Shown: positions 1 to 7,416, counted from the first letter of the stretch. The stretch is 36,189 bases of DNA from Dehalococcoides mccartyi (GCA_945865925.1 CAMBFG010000014.1:1-36189), one strand, 5' to 3'. The notes: generated from the letters alone by a model not told the origin. Numbers and translations are program-made.

Positions 1-17
1 CGCGCGAGCGTTAGTCC

Positions 18-686
18 GTGTACAGGATGAGGTCCGGTGTTGTTGGCACGCTCTCTCGTGGAGCGCTGGCGCTGGCGCTGGGCCTCAGCCTGATCCTCGG
101 ATCAATGGGGGCGGGTCCTTCTGCTTCGGCGGAGGGACCCGCTTCTGTGAGCGAGGTGATATTCGTCGGGCTGGTGTTAACCGAAACGTCCGGGACATTG
201 CCTGACTATGTGCGCGCGGTCGGGCCGTGGGGCGCAGCGTGCGGCACGGCGGTCGTGACGGGCTTGTCCGATTACGTGGGCTCCTATGTGCTCCGGGTGG
301 CTTCATCGCAGCAGAAGCGCGGGTGTGTTGAGTCGGGCGAGTTTATCCAATTCCTGCTCCTCAACGGCCGTGTGGACGATGGCAGCTGGGCGGATCAGGT
401 GTGGATTTCGGTGAGGGATACCACCACCGTTCAGTCGCTGAACCTGCGCTCCGCGGTGAACCTGACCGATCGCTGGCTCGGCCGCGTAGGTACTGACGGA
501 GCTGCCTCGTGGGTGCGATGGGCAGGCGGCTCGGTACCGCTTGCCGTCGCGCTGGCGGAGCTGCCACTGCCGATGAGCGCGGTGTATTATCTGGATCCCG
601 CATCCGGTAAGTTCGTTGAAGTCATGCCATCCACTCCGGATGTTGTGCTGACAGCAGGCGACCTCTTCTTCGTGCAGTTTCGCTAG
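18..686 (+). CDS. Secreted surface protein, Chloroflexota-type domains
   Basis: A 222-residue protein with an N-terminal signal peptide: basic start, a hydrophobic Ala/Leu stretch near residues 13-30, and a likely cut after the Ala-Ser-Ala around residue 38. The mature part has a Cys pair in the pattern CGTAxV...GCxxSGE, and a C-terminal half with Trp-rich and 'YYLDPASGKF' segments. From memory these resemble domains common in secreted Chloroflexota proteins of unknown function; this is not verified. It is probably exported and extracellular. The start is GTG at 18 or ATG at 27; neither has a clear ribosome binding site, and upstream sequence is cut by the window edge. It lies 50 bp before a second secreted protein and upstream of a sortase, but carries no LPxTG-like tail. 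Confidence 0.7.
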   Translation: MYRMRSGVVGTLSRGALALALGLSLILGSMGAGPSASAEGPASVSEVIFVGLVLTETSGTLPDYVRAVGPWGAACGTAVVTGLSDYVGSYVLRVASSQQKRGCVESGEFIQFLLLNGRVDDGSWADQVWISVRDTTTVQSLNLRSAVNLTDRWLGRVGTDGAASWVRWAGGSVPLAVALAELPLPMSAVYYLDPASGKFVEVMPSTPDVVLTAGDLFFVQFR

Positions 687-736
687 GCGCTAGTCTGCCA
701 ATCGGACGAAGGCATTTGATCCCAGAGGAGAAGTAC

Positions 737-1933
737 ATGATGCAGCTGCTCATGGAATATTGGCACGCGATCTGCCGCCGAATGGCGCGGGTCTGCGCCA
801 CTGTCATCGCTTCTTTCGCCTTGGCGGTGTGCCTGCTCTTGAGTTACTCACCAGATGCCGCTTCGGCCGCGCTCGGTGTTCCTCCGGTGTTTACCGCCCC
901 GATCCAGGTAGCTGGTCTGACGGAGACGTGGACGATCAGCGGGTGGCAGGGGTCGGGATCGAATCACATTTCCTCGGCGACGGTGACCTTTCCTGCCGGG
1001 TTTGTGATCCCGGCGACTCCCACCGTCACCGTGACTGCGAATGCTCTGGTATGCACCGTCGCGCGGGCCACGCGGACAAACCAGTCAGTTGCGATCGAGA
1101 TCGTGGGCGGATGCGATACCGGACCGGCCGCGCCGTACACGAATCCGGTGGGACGGCAATTGATCACGATCGCCGGGGTCACGAACCCGGTAGCTGCGGG
1201 AACGATGGCGGCGACGGGATTCACGTTGCGCACGAGCGCGGACACGGAAACCTCCGCAAGCGCGCGCGTGGTGATCTGGGGAGTTGCGATCACTCCGACG
1301 GTGTGCAATGCCTCTGGCGGCCTGAGCAGGGGTGAGGTCACCTTCGTCGCGACTGGTGATGGCACGGCTGCCAATACGGGGTCAGCCACCTCGGCTCCGT
1401 TGTTGATCACGGTCAGCAGCGGCTGGTTCAGACTGACGCCGCAGTTTGTCGGGGGCGCGCTGGGCGTGATTGATAATGCGGCCACGACCACGACATCAGC
1501 GCAGGCTGTTGTATCTGCCGGGGTGGTCACGGGGTCATCGCTGGTGGTGAGCGTGGGGCGGTCCAGTCCCGGAGTGGTGACGGCGACGCTTCAAGTGAGT
1601 CCGATGACCGGTGGCACACCAGTCGTTCTCGGGTCGAGCGAAGTGACATTCACTGGCGAGGGTGTGTGTGTTCCACCGCCCGCGCCCGCGCCTGTAGCAG
1701 GTACGTTCTCGGGCGGGACGATCGCTCCGGCGGGGATCTCTCTCGTGACCTTTACGGGCACACTCGCGCAATTGAGCACGGCCGGTACGACCTCGAAGGT
1801 GGTGTCGGTGACGGCGGTAACGGGCGGGCGGCTACTGACATTTGTAGTGGGCGCCCCCGACTTCGCGAACGCGGACTTTGCCGCAGTGTTCCCATCGGGC
1901 TTCTCTGGCGCGCTGGTCATCGTCAAGGTATAG
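737..1933 (+). CDS. Secreted Thr/Val/Ala-rich surface protein
   Basis: A 398-residue exported protein. The ATG at 737 is chosen because GAGGAG (725-730) lies 6 nt upstream; the frame opens earlier at a TTG (716) that would overlap that site. Residues about 15-44 form a signal peptide ending in an Ala-Ser-Ala-type site. The rest is low in charge and rich in Thr, Val, Ala, Gly and Ser, as in beta-sandwich adhesin-like proteins. A Pro-rich linker (VPPPAPAPV) separates the long N-terminal part from a C-terminal domain of about 85 residues containing 'GTFSGGTI' and 'VGAPDFANADF', a pattern I recall in secreted Chloroflexota proteins. No LPxTG motif or C-terminal membrane helix is visible. Function unknown; probably envelope or extracellular. 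Confidence 0.75.
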   Translation: MMQLLMEYWHAICRRMARVCATVIASFALAVCLLLSYSPDAASAALGVPPVFTAPIQVAGLTETWTISGWQGSGSNHISSATVTFPAGFVIPATPTVTVTANALVCTVARATRTNQSVAIEIVGGCDTGPAAPYTNPVGRQLITIAGVTNPVAAGTMAATGFTLRTSADTETSASARVVIWGVAITPTVCNASGGLSRGEVTFVATGDGTAANTGSATSAPLLITVSSGWFRLTPQFVGGALGVIDNAATTTTSAQAVVSAGVVTGSSLVVSVGRSSPGVVTATLQVSPMTGGTPVVLGSSEVTFTGEGVCVPPPAPAPVAGTFSGGTIAPAGISLVTFTGTLAQLSTAGTTSKVVSVTAVTGGRLLTFVVGAPDFANADFAAVFPSGFSGALVIVKV

Positions 1934-2036
1934 AGACAGTCTCGTCTTGTTAGATCTGTAGATAGCAGGGCCGGCTCCGGTTCTGAACGCTAGAGCCTGT
2001 TCTCACATTACCCGGATTGGTGACTGAGATTTCCGC

Positions 2037-2864
2037 ATGCTGACCTCAAGTCGACTGGCGCGCATCACTTATACCTTCTGTCGTGCCGCATCGAGCGCCT
2101 TCGTTCAGCAGCACCGCCAATGGTGTCGCCGCTCGCGGTCGCTGATGGTGGCTGTGGGGCTACTGGTCGTGGCGACGGTCGCCTCCTCGTGTGGCGCTGA
2201 CGACAATGACTCCGTGCGACTGCTGACGCCCACGCCCTCAGCGCGCGCCTCGGTGACCTCGACAGAGGTGGCGAACCCGCTGCCGACACCGAAGGTGACG
2301 CCGCCGCCGGACGCGAACAAGTTGTTCCGGAACCTTGATGACTTCCTGAAGATGTACGACTACCCAAAGGACGCGACCTTCGGTCGCCTGAAGATCCCCA
2401 CGGTCAGCGTTGATGCGCGGATCGCTTCGCGGACGGTGGGCCGCGACGGTGTGATGGCGGACCCGTCAGGCCCTGCTGATGTGGTCTGGTATGACCTCGG
2501 GGATTGGCCGGGCCTCGGCGGGAAGCCGGGCGAGGGCGGCAACGCGATCTTCTCGGGGCACGTCGATTACGACTACCTGATCCCGTACGCGGGGGTGAAG
2601 TATCGCGGGCAGGGCGTCTTCTCGAAGATCTCCGCGCTCTCGAACGGCGACCTGATCGAGGTGGAGTACGGCGGCAAGGTGCTGCGCTACCAGGTCGTGT
2701 CACGAAAGCAGTACAACGCCGGCAGCGGCGTCGAGTGGACGAGCGTCTGGTCGAACAAGGTCGCGAAGGACACGATCACGCTCTACACCTGCGGCGGTGC
2801 GTTCGACACGATCTCGAAGGAGTACTCGGACCGCGTGGTGGTCAGGGCGGAGAGGGTTCCCTAG
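2037..2864 (+). CDS. Sortase, class F-like, lipoprotein-type N-terminus
   Basis: A 275-residue sortase-fold transpeptidase. The catalytic triad is visible: His175 in FSGHVD, Cys252 in LYTCGG and Arg266 in YSDRVVV, in the usual order and spacing. Sortases cut a C-terminal sorting signal and join the protein to a cell-wall or pilin amine; class F-like members occur in Gram-positives and monoderm relatives. The N-terminus has a hydrophobic stretch (residues 37-51) ending in a lipobox-like VASSC (Cys52), so it may be lipid-anchored; a shorter start at Met37 (2145) would make that a more typical lipoprotein signal. A Thr/Pro-rich linker joins anchor and catalytic domain. No LPxTG substrate is seen nearby, so its target is unknown. 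Confidence 0.85.
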   Translation: MLTSSRLARITYTFCRAASSAFVQQHRQWCRRSRSLMVAVGLLVVATVASSCGADDNDSVRLLTPTPSARASVTSTEVANPLPTPKVTPPPDANKLFRNLDDFLKMYDYPKDATFGRLKIPTVSVDARIASRTVGRDGVMADPSGPADVVWYDLGDWPGLGGKPGEGGNAIFSGHVDYDYLIPYAGVKYRGQGVFSKISALSNGDLIEVEYGGKVLRYQVVSRKQYNAGSGVEWTSVWSNKVAKDTITLYTCGGAFDTISKEYSDRVVVRAERVP

Positions 2865-2895
2865 CGCCTCAATGATGGCTTCGAGGTGGACGTGA

Positions 2896-2921
2896 GAAGG
2901 GCGCCGGTGAGGGCGCCCTTC
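2896..2921. terminator. Hairpin between sortase and tRNA-Ser
   Basis: A perfect 10-bp inverted repeat (GAAGGGCGCC / GGCGCCCTTC) with a 6-nt loop. It lies between the end of the plus-strand sortase (2864) and the 3' end of the minus-strand tRNA-Ser (2934), so it could end both transcripts. The U-tract is weak on both strands. Confidence 0.55.
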
Positions 2922-2933
2922 GTGATCGCGGAC

Positions 2934-3023
2934 TGGCGGAGAGGGCGGGATTCGAACCCGCGAATGAGTTACCCCATTACACGCTTTCCAGGCGAGCCTG
3001 TTCAACCACTCCAGCACCTCTCC
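2934..3023 (-). tRNA. tRNA-Ser(GGA)
   Basis: On the minus strand the acceptor GGAGAGG pairs with CCTCTCC, followed by discriminator G and an encoded CCA. The anticodon loop CTGGAAA gives anticodon GGA (reads UCC/UCU). The long variable arm typical of class II tRNA-Ser and a GGTTCGAATCC T-arm are present. Length 90 nt. Confidence 0.95.
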
Positions 3024-3118
3024 GCGAGGTGGGACGCCATCGATGGATGCTTCGCGGGGGGCGGTGAGGCCTGGGTGCGATGCGGTGTCAGGCAGGGAGT
3101 GTGACTGCCGGACTTCGA

Positions 3119-3204
3119 TGGCGGAGAGGGCGGGATTCGAACCCGCGAAACTTGCGTTTACTCGTTTTCGAGACGAGCGCCTTCAACCGCTCGGCCACCT
3201 CTCC
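3119..3204 (-). tRNA. tRNA-Ser(CGA)
   Basis: On the minus strand the acceptor GGAGAGG / CCTCTCC, discriminator G and encoded CCA are visible. The anticodon stem CTCGT/ACGAG encloses loop CTCGAAA, giving anticodon CGA (reads UCG). A long variable arm confirms the serine class. Length 86 nt. It lies 95 bp upstream of tRNA-Ser(GGA) on the same strand; the spacer holds nothing recognisable, so the two may be co-transcribed. Confidence 0.95.
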
Positions 3205-3211
3205 ACTCGTG

Positions 3212-3217
3212 AGTCTA
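3212..3217 (-). promoter_or_regulatory. -10-like TAGACT upstream of tRNA-Ser(CGA)
   Basis: On the minus strand TAGACTC lies 7 nt before the tRNA 5' end. The same TAGACTC word occurs at the rpoB promoter (20668) and before the SWIM gene (18897), suggesting a common -10 form here. No good -35 is seen at 16-18 nt. Confidence 0.4.
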
Positions 3218-3319
3218 CCCGAGCGGTACGCGTAGCCGCGAGGCGCCGTCGGGCACGGATCGGCCCGCGTCGCCTCGTGTGGATCGAGGGCGAAGCGGGC
3301 CGTCCGAAGGAGATCGGGG

Positions 3320-3472
3320 CTAGCGCGCCGGGCGCTCCGCCTCTTCCTGCTTCTGCTGGGCGTCGCCGCCGCGGTCCTGGGTGTCCTGCTCTTCCTGGTC
3401 GGCCTCGTACCCGGGATCACCTGGCTTCGCGGGCTGGTCGGTCTGGTTGCCACCCATGCGTTCGTTGGTCAT
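3320..3472 (-). CDS. Small hydrophilic protein, likely disordered
   Basis: A 50-residue protein made mostly of Gln, Glu, Asp, Gly, Pro and Arg, with no hydrophobic core, so probably disordered. ATG at 3472 is chosen because AGGAGG lies at 3477-3482, 4 nt upstream; the frame is open further upstream but without a matching site. An internal ATG at 3457 is a second option. No family recognised. It is on the same strand as, but separated from, the two small membrane proteins that follow mnmA. Confidence 0.5.
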   Translation of the reverse strand: MTNERMGGNQTDQPAKPGDPGYEADQEEQDTQDRGGDAQQKQEEAERPAR

Positions 3473-3620
3473 CGCGTCCTCCTGGAACGGTTGCCGCTTG
3501 ATGAGGCAATCGTGCCAGACCGAACGCGCACGCCGGATCAACGGGCGTTCGACGCGAATAACGGATTGCTGTCGATTCGGCAGGCGTCGAGCGTGGCCCT
3601 CGGAGGTTACGGGGGGCCGG

Positions 3621-3872
3621 CTACGGGTGTGTGTGCGTGTGGTAGCGGGCCATCAGGTCGCGCTCGGTGGCGTCGCGTTCGAGGCGGCCCTCGGCCAGCG
3701 CGGCCCGCGCCCGCGTGCGAGCGCGCTGCAGGCGGCTACGCCCGGCCTCGAGGGGGTTGCGAGCCGCGCTCGGCAGCCGGTCCAGCTCGGTGTCGTCCTG
3801 CAACAGCGTGCGTGCCGCCAGGTAGCCGCCGATGGCGGCGATGTTGAGCACGATGACGGTGGTGAACTTCAT
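3621..3872 (-). CDS. Small single-pass membrane protein
   Basis: An 83-residue protein with one N-terminal transmembrane segment (about residues 4-20, MKFTTVIVLNIAAIGGYLAA) and a strongly charged, Arg/Ala-rich helical tail ending in a His-Thr repeat (HTHTHP). The layout is like YtxH-type or other small envelope proteins, but I cannot assign a family. It follows the DUF948-like gene by 15 bp on the same strand, suggesting co-transcription and a shared envelope role. Confidence 0.6.
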   Translation of the reverse strand: MKFTTVIVLNIAAIGGYLAARTLLQDDTELDRLPSAARNPLEAGRSRLQRARTRARAALAEGRLERDATERDLMARYHTHTHP

Positions 3873-3887
3873 CGGTGGTCGCCCGCG

Positions 3888-4202
3888 CTACTTCCCGCGC
3901 CGCAGCCCGGTGACCGAGGCCAGCCCGCGCTTCAGCCCTCGAGTCACGGCCACCGCACGGACGAGGGGGTGGACGGCGGTGTCGGCGATGAACTCCGTGG
4001 TGCCTCGGACGTTCTGCACGGCCTGATGGACCTCGTCCAGGGTGGGTTTGACCGAGTCCTTGAGCAGATCCTGCACGACGCGAGAGAGCGCGCGCACCGC
4101 AAACCACAGCCCGAAGGCAGCGATGGTGAGCGCGAGCATCAGGATGACGCCCATGACCCCATAGACGATCACAACGACGTCGCGCAGCTCGGCCAGACTC
4201 AT
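3888..4202 (-). CDS. DUF948-like membrane protein
   Basis: A 104-residue protein with one N-terminal transmembrane segment (about residues 9-33) followed by an amphipathic, probably coiled-coil tail (DLLKDSVKPTLDEVHQAVQNVRGTTEF region), as in DUF948 proteins. The molecular role of that family is not established. The ATG at 4202 has GGGAG 7 nt upstream. It sits 64 bp downstream of mnmA and 15 bp upstream of the next small membrane protein. Confidence 0.65.
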   Translation of the reverse strand: MSLAELRDVVVIVYGVMGVILMLALTIAAFGLWFAVRALSRVVQDLLKDSVKPTLDEVHQAVQNVRGTTEFIADTAVHPLVRAVAVTRGLKRGLASVTGLRRGK

Positions 4203-4266
4203 ATCGGTACTCCCGAAGGCATCGTAGCCGGGTGGGAGCGAGGGGGGCTAGCGAGCGCCTCGCCCC

Positions 4267-5364
4267 CTACCGCCCCGACCCCTCGATCGTGGCGCCGCCG
4301 AGGACTTCGGTGCCGCGGTAGAGCACGACGGCCTGGCCGGGGGCGACGGCGCGCGCGGGGGTGTCGAGGGCGAGGGTGAGGCGGTCGGTGGCGACCTCGA
4401 GGACGCGGGCGGGGAGGTCGGTGGCGTGGTAGCGGATGCGGGCGGTGACGGGGTCGCCGGGCTCGGGCGGGGTGGTGGTCCAGTGGGGGGCGCTCGCCTC
4501 GATGTGTGAAGCGAGCAGGTCGCGCTCGTCGCCGACGACGAGGACGTTGCGTGCAGGGTCGATGGCGGTGACGAACTGGCGGGCGGGGGCGCCGTCGGTG
4601 CCGGGGGTCGGTGCGACGGGGACGCCTCGACGCTGGCCCACGGTGTAGAGCGGGATGCCGAGGTGCGTACCGGCGCGGGTGCCGTCGGGTCGCTCGATGT
4701 CGCCGGGGGTGCCGGTGACGCCACGCACGGCGAGGAACTCGCGGTAGTCGCCGCCGGGCACGAAGCAGATGTCCACGCTGTCCGGCTTGTCCGCGAGCGG
4801 CAGCCCCAGCCGCCTCGCGTGTGCGCGGGTCTCCGCCTTCGTGAGCCCGCCGAGCGGAAACAGCGTGCGCCGCAGCGCGTCCTGGTCGAGCGTGTAGAGG
4901 ACGTACGACTGGTCCTTCTCGTCATCGACTGCGCGATGCAGGCGGACCACATCACCGTCCCGCTCAACCCTCGCGTAGTGGCCGGTGGCGAGGTAGTCGA
5001 CGCCCATCGCGAGCGCGCGGTTGAGCAGGGTGTCGAACTTCACGTACTGGTTGCAGTTGAGGCAGGGGTTCGGGGTCCGCCCGTTGCGGTAGGCGTCGAC
5101 GAACGGCTCGACGACGTCGCGCTCGAACTCGCGCTCCATGTTCAGGGTGTAGTGCGGGATGCCGATGCGCTGCGCCGCCGCCCGCGCGTCGCCCACGTCT
5201 TCGATGCCGCAGCAGGTGCGGCCGGAACGGAGCGCGGTGTCGTCCGCCTCGGTGTAGAGGCGGAGTGTGACGCCCACGACGTCGTACCCCTGCTCATGCA
5301 GCAGCCCGGCGGCAACGGCGGAATCGACTCCTCCGGACATGGCGACGAGGACGCGTGCGGTCAT
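4267..5364 (-). CDS. mnmA: tRNA-specific 2-thiouridylase MnmA
   Basis: A 365-residue cytoplasmic enzyme that thiolates U34 in the anticodons of tRNA Lys, Glu and Gln, using ATP to adenylate the base and a persulfide as sulfur donor. The PP-loop SGGVDS is at residues 10-15. The two catalytic cysteines are seen in NPCLNCNQYVKF and in DSVDICFVPGGDYREFL; GHYARV and KDQSYVLY are further family motifs. Length is normal. The ATG at 5364 has no ribosome binding site, but a TACACT -10-like box lies only 6 nt upstream, so the mRNA may be leaderless. Two small membrane proteins follow on the same strand. Confidence 0.96.
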   Translation of the reverse strand: MTARVLVAMSGGVDSAVAAGLLHEQGYDVVGVTLRLYTEADDTALRSGRTCCGIEDVGDARAAAQRIGIPHYTLNMEREFERDVVEPFVDAYRNGRTPNPCLNCNQYVKFDTLLNRALAMGVDYLATGHYARVERDGDVVRLHRAVDDEKDQSYVLYTLDQDALRRTLFPLGGLTKAETRAHARRLGLPLADKPDSVDICFVPGGDYREFLAVRGVTGTPGDIERPDGTRAGTHLGIPLYTVGQRRGVPVAPTPGTDGAPARQFVTAIDPARNVLVVGDERDLLASHIEASAPHWTTTPPEPGDPVTARIRYHATDLPARVLEVATDRLTLALDTPARAVAPGQAVVLYRGTEVLGGATIEGSGR

Positions 5365-5370
5365 GCCGTC

Positions 5371-5376
5371 AGTGTA
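5371..5376 (-). promoter_or_regulatory. -10-like TACACT 6 nt before mnmA ATG
   Basis: On the minus strand TACACT is separated from the ATG by GACGGC. With normal -10 to +1 spacing transcription would start at or next to the start codon. No Shine-Dalgarno and no good -35 are seen. Confidence 0.4.
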
Positions 5377-5477
5377 AACGGGAGGACGGGGAGAGATGGA
5401 CGACTCAGGCGTTCAGACATCCACCCGTGCCGTGTGCGCTAGCATCCGACTCCTCAGACGGGGAGAAGAGGTAAGAC

Positions 5478-6044
5478 GTGACTCGACTGGCCCCCTTGCT
5501 CCTCTGCCTGCTCATGGTCGCGGCAGGATGTGGGTCTGACACGACGACGGCACCCTCCGTCCCATCCACCGCCACGAGGCAAGCGACCGCGCGAGTCGAG
5601 CCGTCGGCAACCTCGGTCGCCACGCAGGTGGTCGGACTCACGTCGCCCCAGCTGGCACCGTTCCGCCAGATGACCGAGGCGGTGAACCGAGGGGACGTCG
5701 CTGCCGCGATGGCCGTGTTCACTGACGACGTGATCTGGGAGCGCGGAGGCCAGTGCCCGCCGACGTTCTGCAAGGGGATCCAGGCCGTGCAGCGCGAACT
5801 CACACGCGACGTGGGTGCGCACCACCAGATCACCCTCCTGAGCGCCGACACCGTCGCGAACGCTCCGAGGGTGCGACTCGAACTTCGGACGGACGGTACG
5901 CGTCGGGGCGGCGTCGAGCGCATCGTCCAGTTCTTCTCGCTCGAACTGCGTGGCGAGAAGATCGCCGCTGTCAGAGTTTCCTTTGATACCGACGATGCGG
6001 TCACAGCCGCGTTTGTGGCCTCGCAAGCCGGCACACAGCGATAG
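5478..6044 (+). CDS. Lipoprotein with SnoaL/NTF2-like domain
   Basis: A 188-residue predicted lipoprotein. The GTG start at 5478 follows a purine-rich GGGGAGAAGAGG. Residues 1-17 form a short signal ending in the lipobox VAAGC (Cys18). After a Thr/Ser/Pro-rich linker, residues about 58-175 look like a SnoaL/NTF2-like cone fold: 'MTEAVNRGDVAAAMAVFTDDVIWE' at its start is the typical opening of that superfamily, and the end has 'IVQFFSLELRGEKIAAVRVSFD'. Two Cys residues (PPTFCKG and the lipid Cys) are seen. Members range from enzymes to ligand binders, so no substrate can be named. It diverges from mnmA with 113 bp between. Confidence 0.75.
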   Translation: MTRLAPLLLCLLMVAAGCGSDTTTAPSVPSTATRQATARVEPSATSVATQVVGLTSPQLAPFRQMTEAVNRGDVAAAMAVFTDDVIWERGGQCPPTFCKGIQAVQRELTRDVGAHHQITLLSADTVANAPRVRLELRTDGTRRGGVERIVQFFSLELRGEKIAAVRVSFDTDDAVTAAFVASQAGTQR

Positions 6045-6088
6045 TCACCGACCGTCCCCGACTGCTCGCCTCGCGGCCGCCGGAGTAG

Positions 6089-6102
6089 GCCTTCCGCAAG
6101 GC
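6089..6102 (+). terminator. Weak hairpin after lipoprotein gene
   Basis: GCCTT-CCGC-AAGGC forms a 5-bp stem with a 4-nt loop, 45 bp after the lipoprotein stop and before the rsfS promoter box. No U-run follows, so termination is uncertain. Confidence 0.3.
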
Positions 6103-6118
6103 TTCCGAGGCCGCCCGG

Positions 6119-6124
6119 TATACT
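6119..6124 (+). promoter_or_regulatory. -10 box TATACT upstream of rsfS
   Basis: TATACT, one base from the TATAAT consensus. Transcription would begin near 6131, about 27 nt before the GGAGGT at 6158, which fits a CTG start at 6169 and not a start at 6319. No clear -35. Confidence 0.45.
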
Positions 6125-6168
6125 CGATGTGAGGGTCGCCAGCAGGCGCCCGCCGCCGGAGGTGCCGC

Positions 6169-6663
6169 CTGGAGTCCCGTATCCCCCCGACCGACAGTGA
6201 TGATATCGGCGACCCGACCGACAGTGACGATCTCGGCGATGACCTCGACGACGACGACTTCGACCTTGACGACCTCGACACTCCGGACGAGTTCCCCCAG
6301 CCTCGGCCGCCTGACCTCGTGCAGTCGCTGGCGCGCGCCCGGATGCTGCTGGACGTGCTCGTCGACCGGCAGGCCGAGGATGTCGTCCTGCTCGACCTCA
6401 CCAGCCTCGCCGCCTTCGCCGACTACTTCGTCGTCGCCACTGTCGACAACATCCGCCAGGGCCGCGCCGTCATCGACGCCGTCGACCTGGCCGTCAGCGT
6501 GGACGGCGGCAGCGCGCGCGCCGAAGGCAACGGCGACGACGGCTGGATCCTCATCGACTGTGGCGCTGGCGTGCTCGTCCACCTCTTCTCGCTGGAGATG
6601 CGCGCGTACTACAACCTCGAAGGGTTGTGGAGCCGCGCGCAAGAGGTAGTGCGGATCCAGTAG
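6169..6663 (+). CDS. rsfS: Ribosome silencing factor RsfS, acidic N-terminal extension, CTG start
   Basis: RsfS binds ribosomal protein L14 (uL14) on the 50S subunit and blocks joining to 30S in poor nutrient conditions. The core (residues about 51-164) has the family marks: LDLTSLAAFADYFVVAT near the start and VHLFSLEMRAYYNLEGLW near the end. A conventional start would be GTG 6319, but it has no ribosome binding site. The same frame is open upstream to 6131, and GGAGGT at 6158-6163 lies 5 nt before CTG 6169. From there the protein is 164 residues with a 50-residue, Asp-rich extension (about 21 acidic residues) holding a duplicated PTDSDD(I/L)GD unit. No ATG, GTG or TTG in frame explains that segment. 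It is not next to nadD or obg, its common partners. Confidence 0.8.
   Translation: MESRIPPTDSDDIGDPTDSDDLGDDLDDDDFDLDDLDTPDEFPQPRPPDLVQSLARARMLLDVLVDRQAEDVVLLDLTSLAAFADYFVVATVDNIRQGRAVIDAVDLAVSVDGGSARAEGNGDDGWILIDCGAGVLVHLFSLEMRAYYNLEGLWSRAQEVVRIQ
6187..6240 (+). repeat. Two tandem 27-nt units in rsfS extension
   Basis: Units 6187-6213 and 6214-6240 encode PTDSDDIGD and PTDSDDLGD and differ at only a few positions, mainly third codon positions, which supports translation of this region. Confidence 0.75.
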
Positions 6664-6676
6664 GTCGCGTCGAGAT

Positions 6677-6700
6677 TTAACTCAACGATGATTGACCTAA
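6677..6700. promoter_or_regulatory. Probable ArsR operator of the ars operon
   Basis: An imperfect palindrome, TTAACTCAA-6 nt-TTGACCTAA (7 of 9 positions symmetric), lies 16 bp before the first ars gene. ArsR-family operators are AT-rich inverted repeats of this size. It overlaps a possible TTTAAC (6676) / TAATTC (6698) promoter pair, so binding would block transcription. Confidence 0.5.
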
Positions 6701-6715
6701 TTCCGCCGAGCCGCC

Positions 6716-7405
6716 ATGCTGGCGTGCATGGCCTCGAATCGCGATCGTCGATCTCTGGAACAGCGCGCGGCGGTGCATGGTGCTCTGGCGGACCCGCATC
6801 GGCTGGCGATCTGCGACCGGCTCGCGCTCTCCGACCTGACGCCGTCTGAACTGGCGTCCCACCTCGGCATCGGGTCCAACTTGCTGGCGCATCACATGGC
6901 AGCGCTCGCCTCGGCGGGACTGACGGAGACAGTGGTCTCGTCCGGCGACCGGCGGCGGCGGTATATCCATCTGCGCCGCGAGGTGCTCGACGGCCTGACG
7001 TCGATGCCGCGCGTGACGCCCGCTTCGGTCCTCTTCGTCTGCAAGCACAACTCTGCTCGCTCGCAACTAGCGCTGGCCCTCTGGCGGGAGTGCTCGTCGA
7101 TCCCGGCGGAGTCGGCGGGGACCGAGCCGGCGGCGTCCGTGCATCCGGCGGCGCTCCGGGTGGCCGCGCGCCATGGCCTCGACCTCTCGGGTGCGACGCC
7201 TCGGCCCATCGGGTCGCTTGAAGTCCCGCCGTCGCTGCTGGTGACCGTGTGCGACGAAGCGAACGAGGCGATCGATCTTGTTGGAGTCACCCGGCTCCAT
7301 TGGTCGATCGGCGATCCGGTCGCGGTCGGTCGCGCGCGGGCATTCGAGGACGCGTTCGAGGCGTTGTCAGAACGGGTGGCGCTGCTCAGCGCCGCTGCTG
7401 CGTGA
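6716..7405 (+). CDS. ArsR-type regulator fused to ArsC-like phosphatase domain
   Basis: A 229-residue fusion. Residues about 14-95 form an ArsR-type winged helix (ALADPHRLAICDRL, then the recognition region SELASHLGIGSNLLAHHMAALASAGL). Residues about 102-225 form a low-molecular-weight phosphatase/arsenate reductase domain with the P-loop C-K-H-N-S-A-R-S (Cx5R). The second-Cys region reads VTVCDEANEA, with a single Cys where thioredoxin-linked ArsC usually has a pair. The regulator half lacks the classic ELCVC arsenite site, keeping one Cys in AICDRL, so its sensing cysteines may differ. Fused ArsR-ArsC proteins are known (arsRC of Leptospirillum, from memory). Start is ATG 6716 or 6728; neither has a ribosome binding site. 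An operator-like palindrome precedes it, and arsC and an aquaporin follow. Confidence 0.85.
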   Translation: MLACMASNRDRRSLEQRAAVHGALADPHRLAICDRLALSDLTPSELASHLGIGSNLLAHHMAALASAGLTETVVSSGDRRRRYIHLRREVLDGLTSMPRVTPASVLFVCKHNSARSQLALALWRECSSIPAESAGTEPAASVHPAALRVAARHGLDLSGATPRPIGSLEVPPSLLVTVCDEANEAIDLVGVTRLHWSIGDPVAVGRARAFEDAFEALSERVALLSAAAA

Positions 7406-7416
7406 GGAGGGTCGTG

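Noticed and set aside
3024-3118. Possible extra RNA gene between the two tRNA-Ser genes
   Set aside because: No cloverleaf, stable stem or promoter is visible in the spacer.
4243-4268. GC-rich GGGGGC/GCCCCC inverted repeat after mnmA
   Set aside because: It overlaps the mnmA stop codon and has a long loop and no U-run, so a terminator call is not supported.
4663-5442. 259-codon plus-strand open frame opposite mnmA
   Set aside because: Shadow of mnmA; Val/Arg/Ala/Glu-rich with no recognisable motif.
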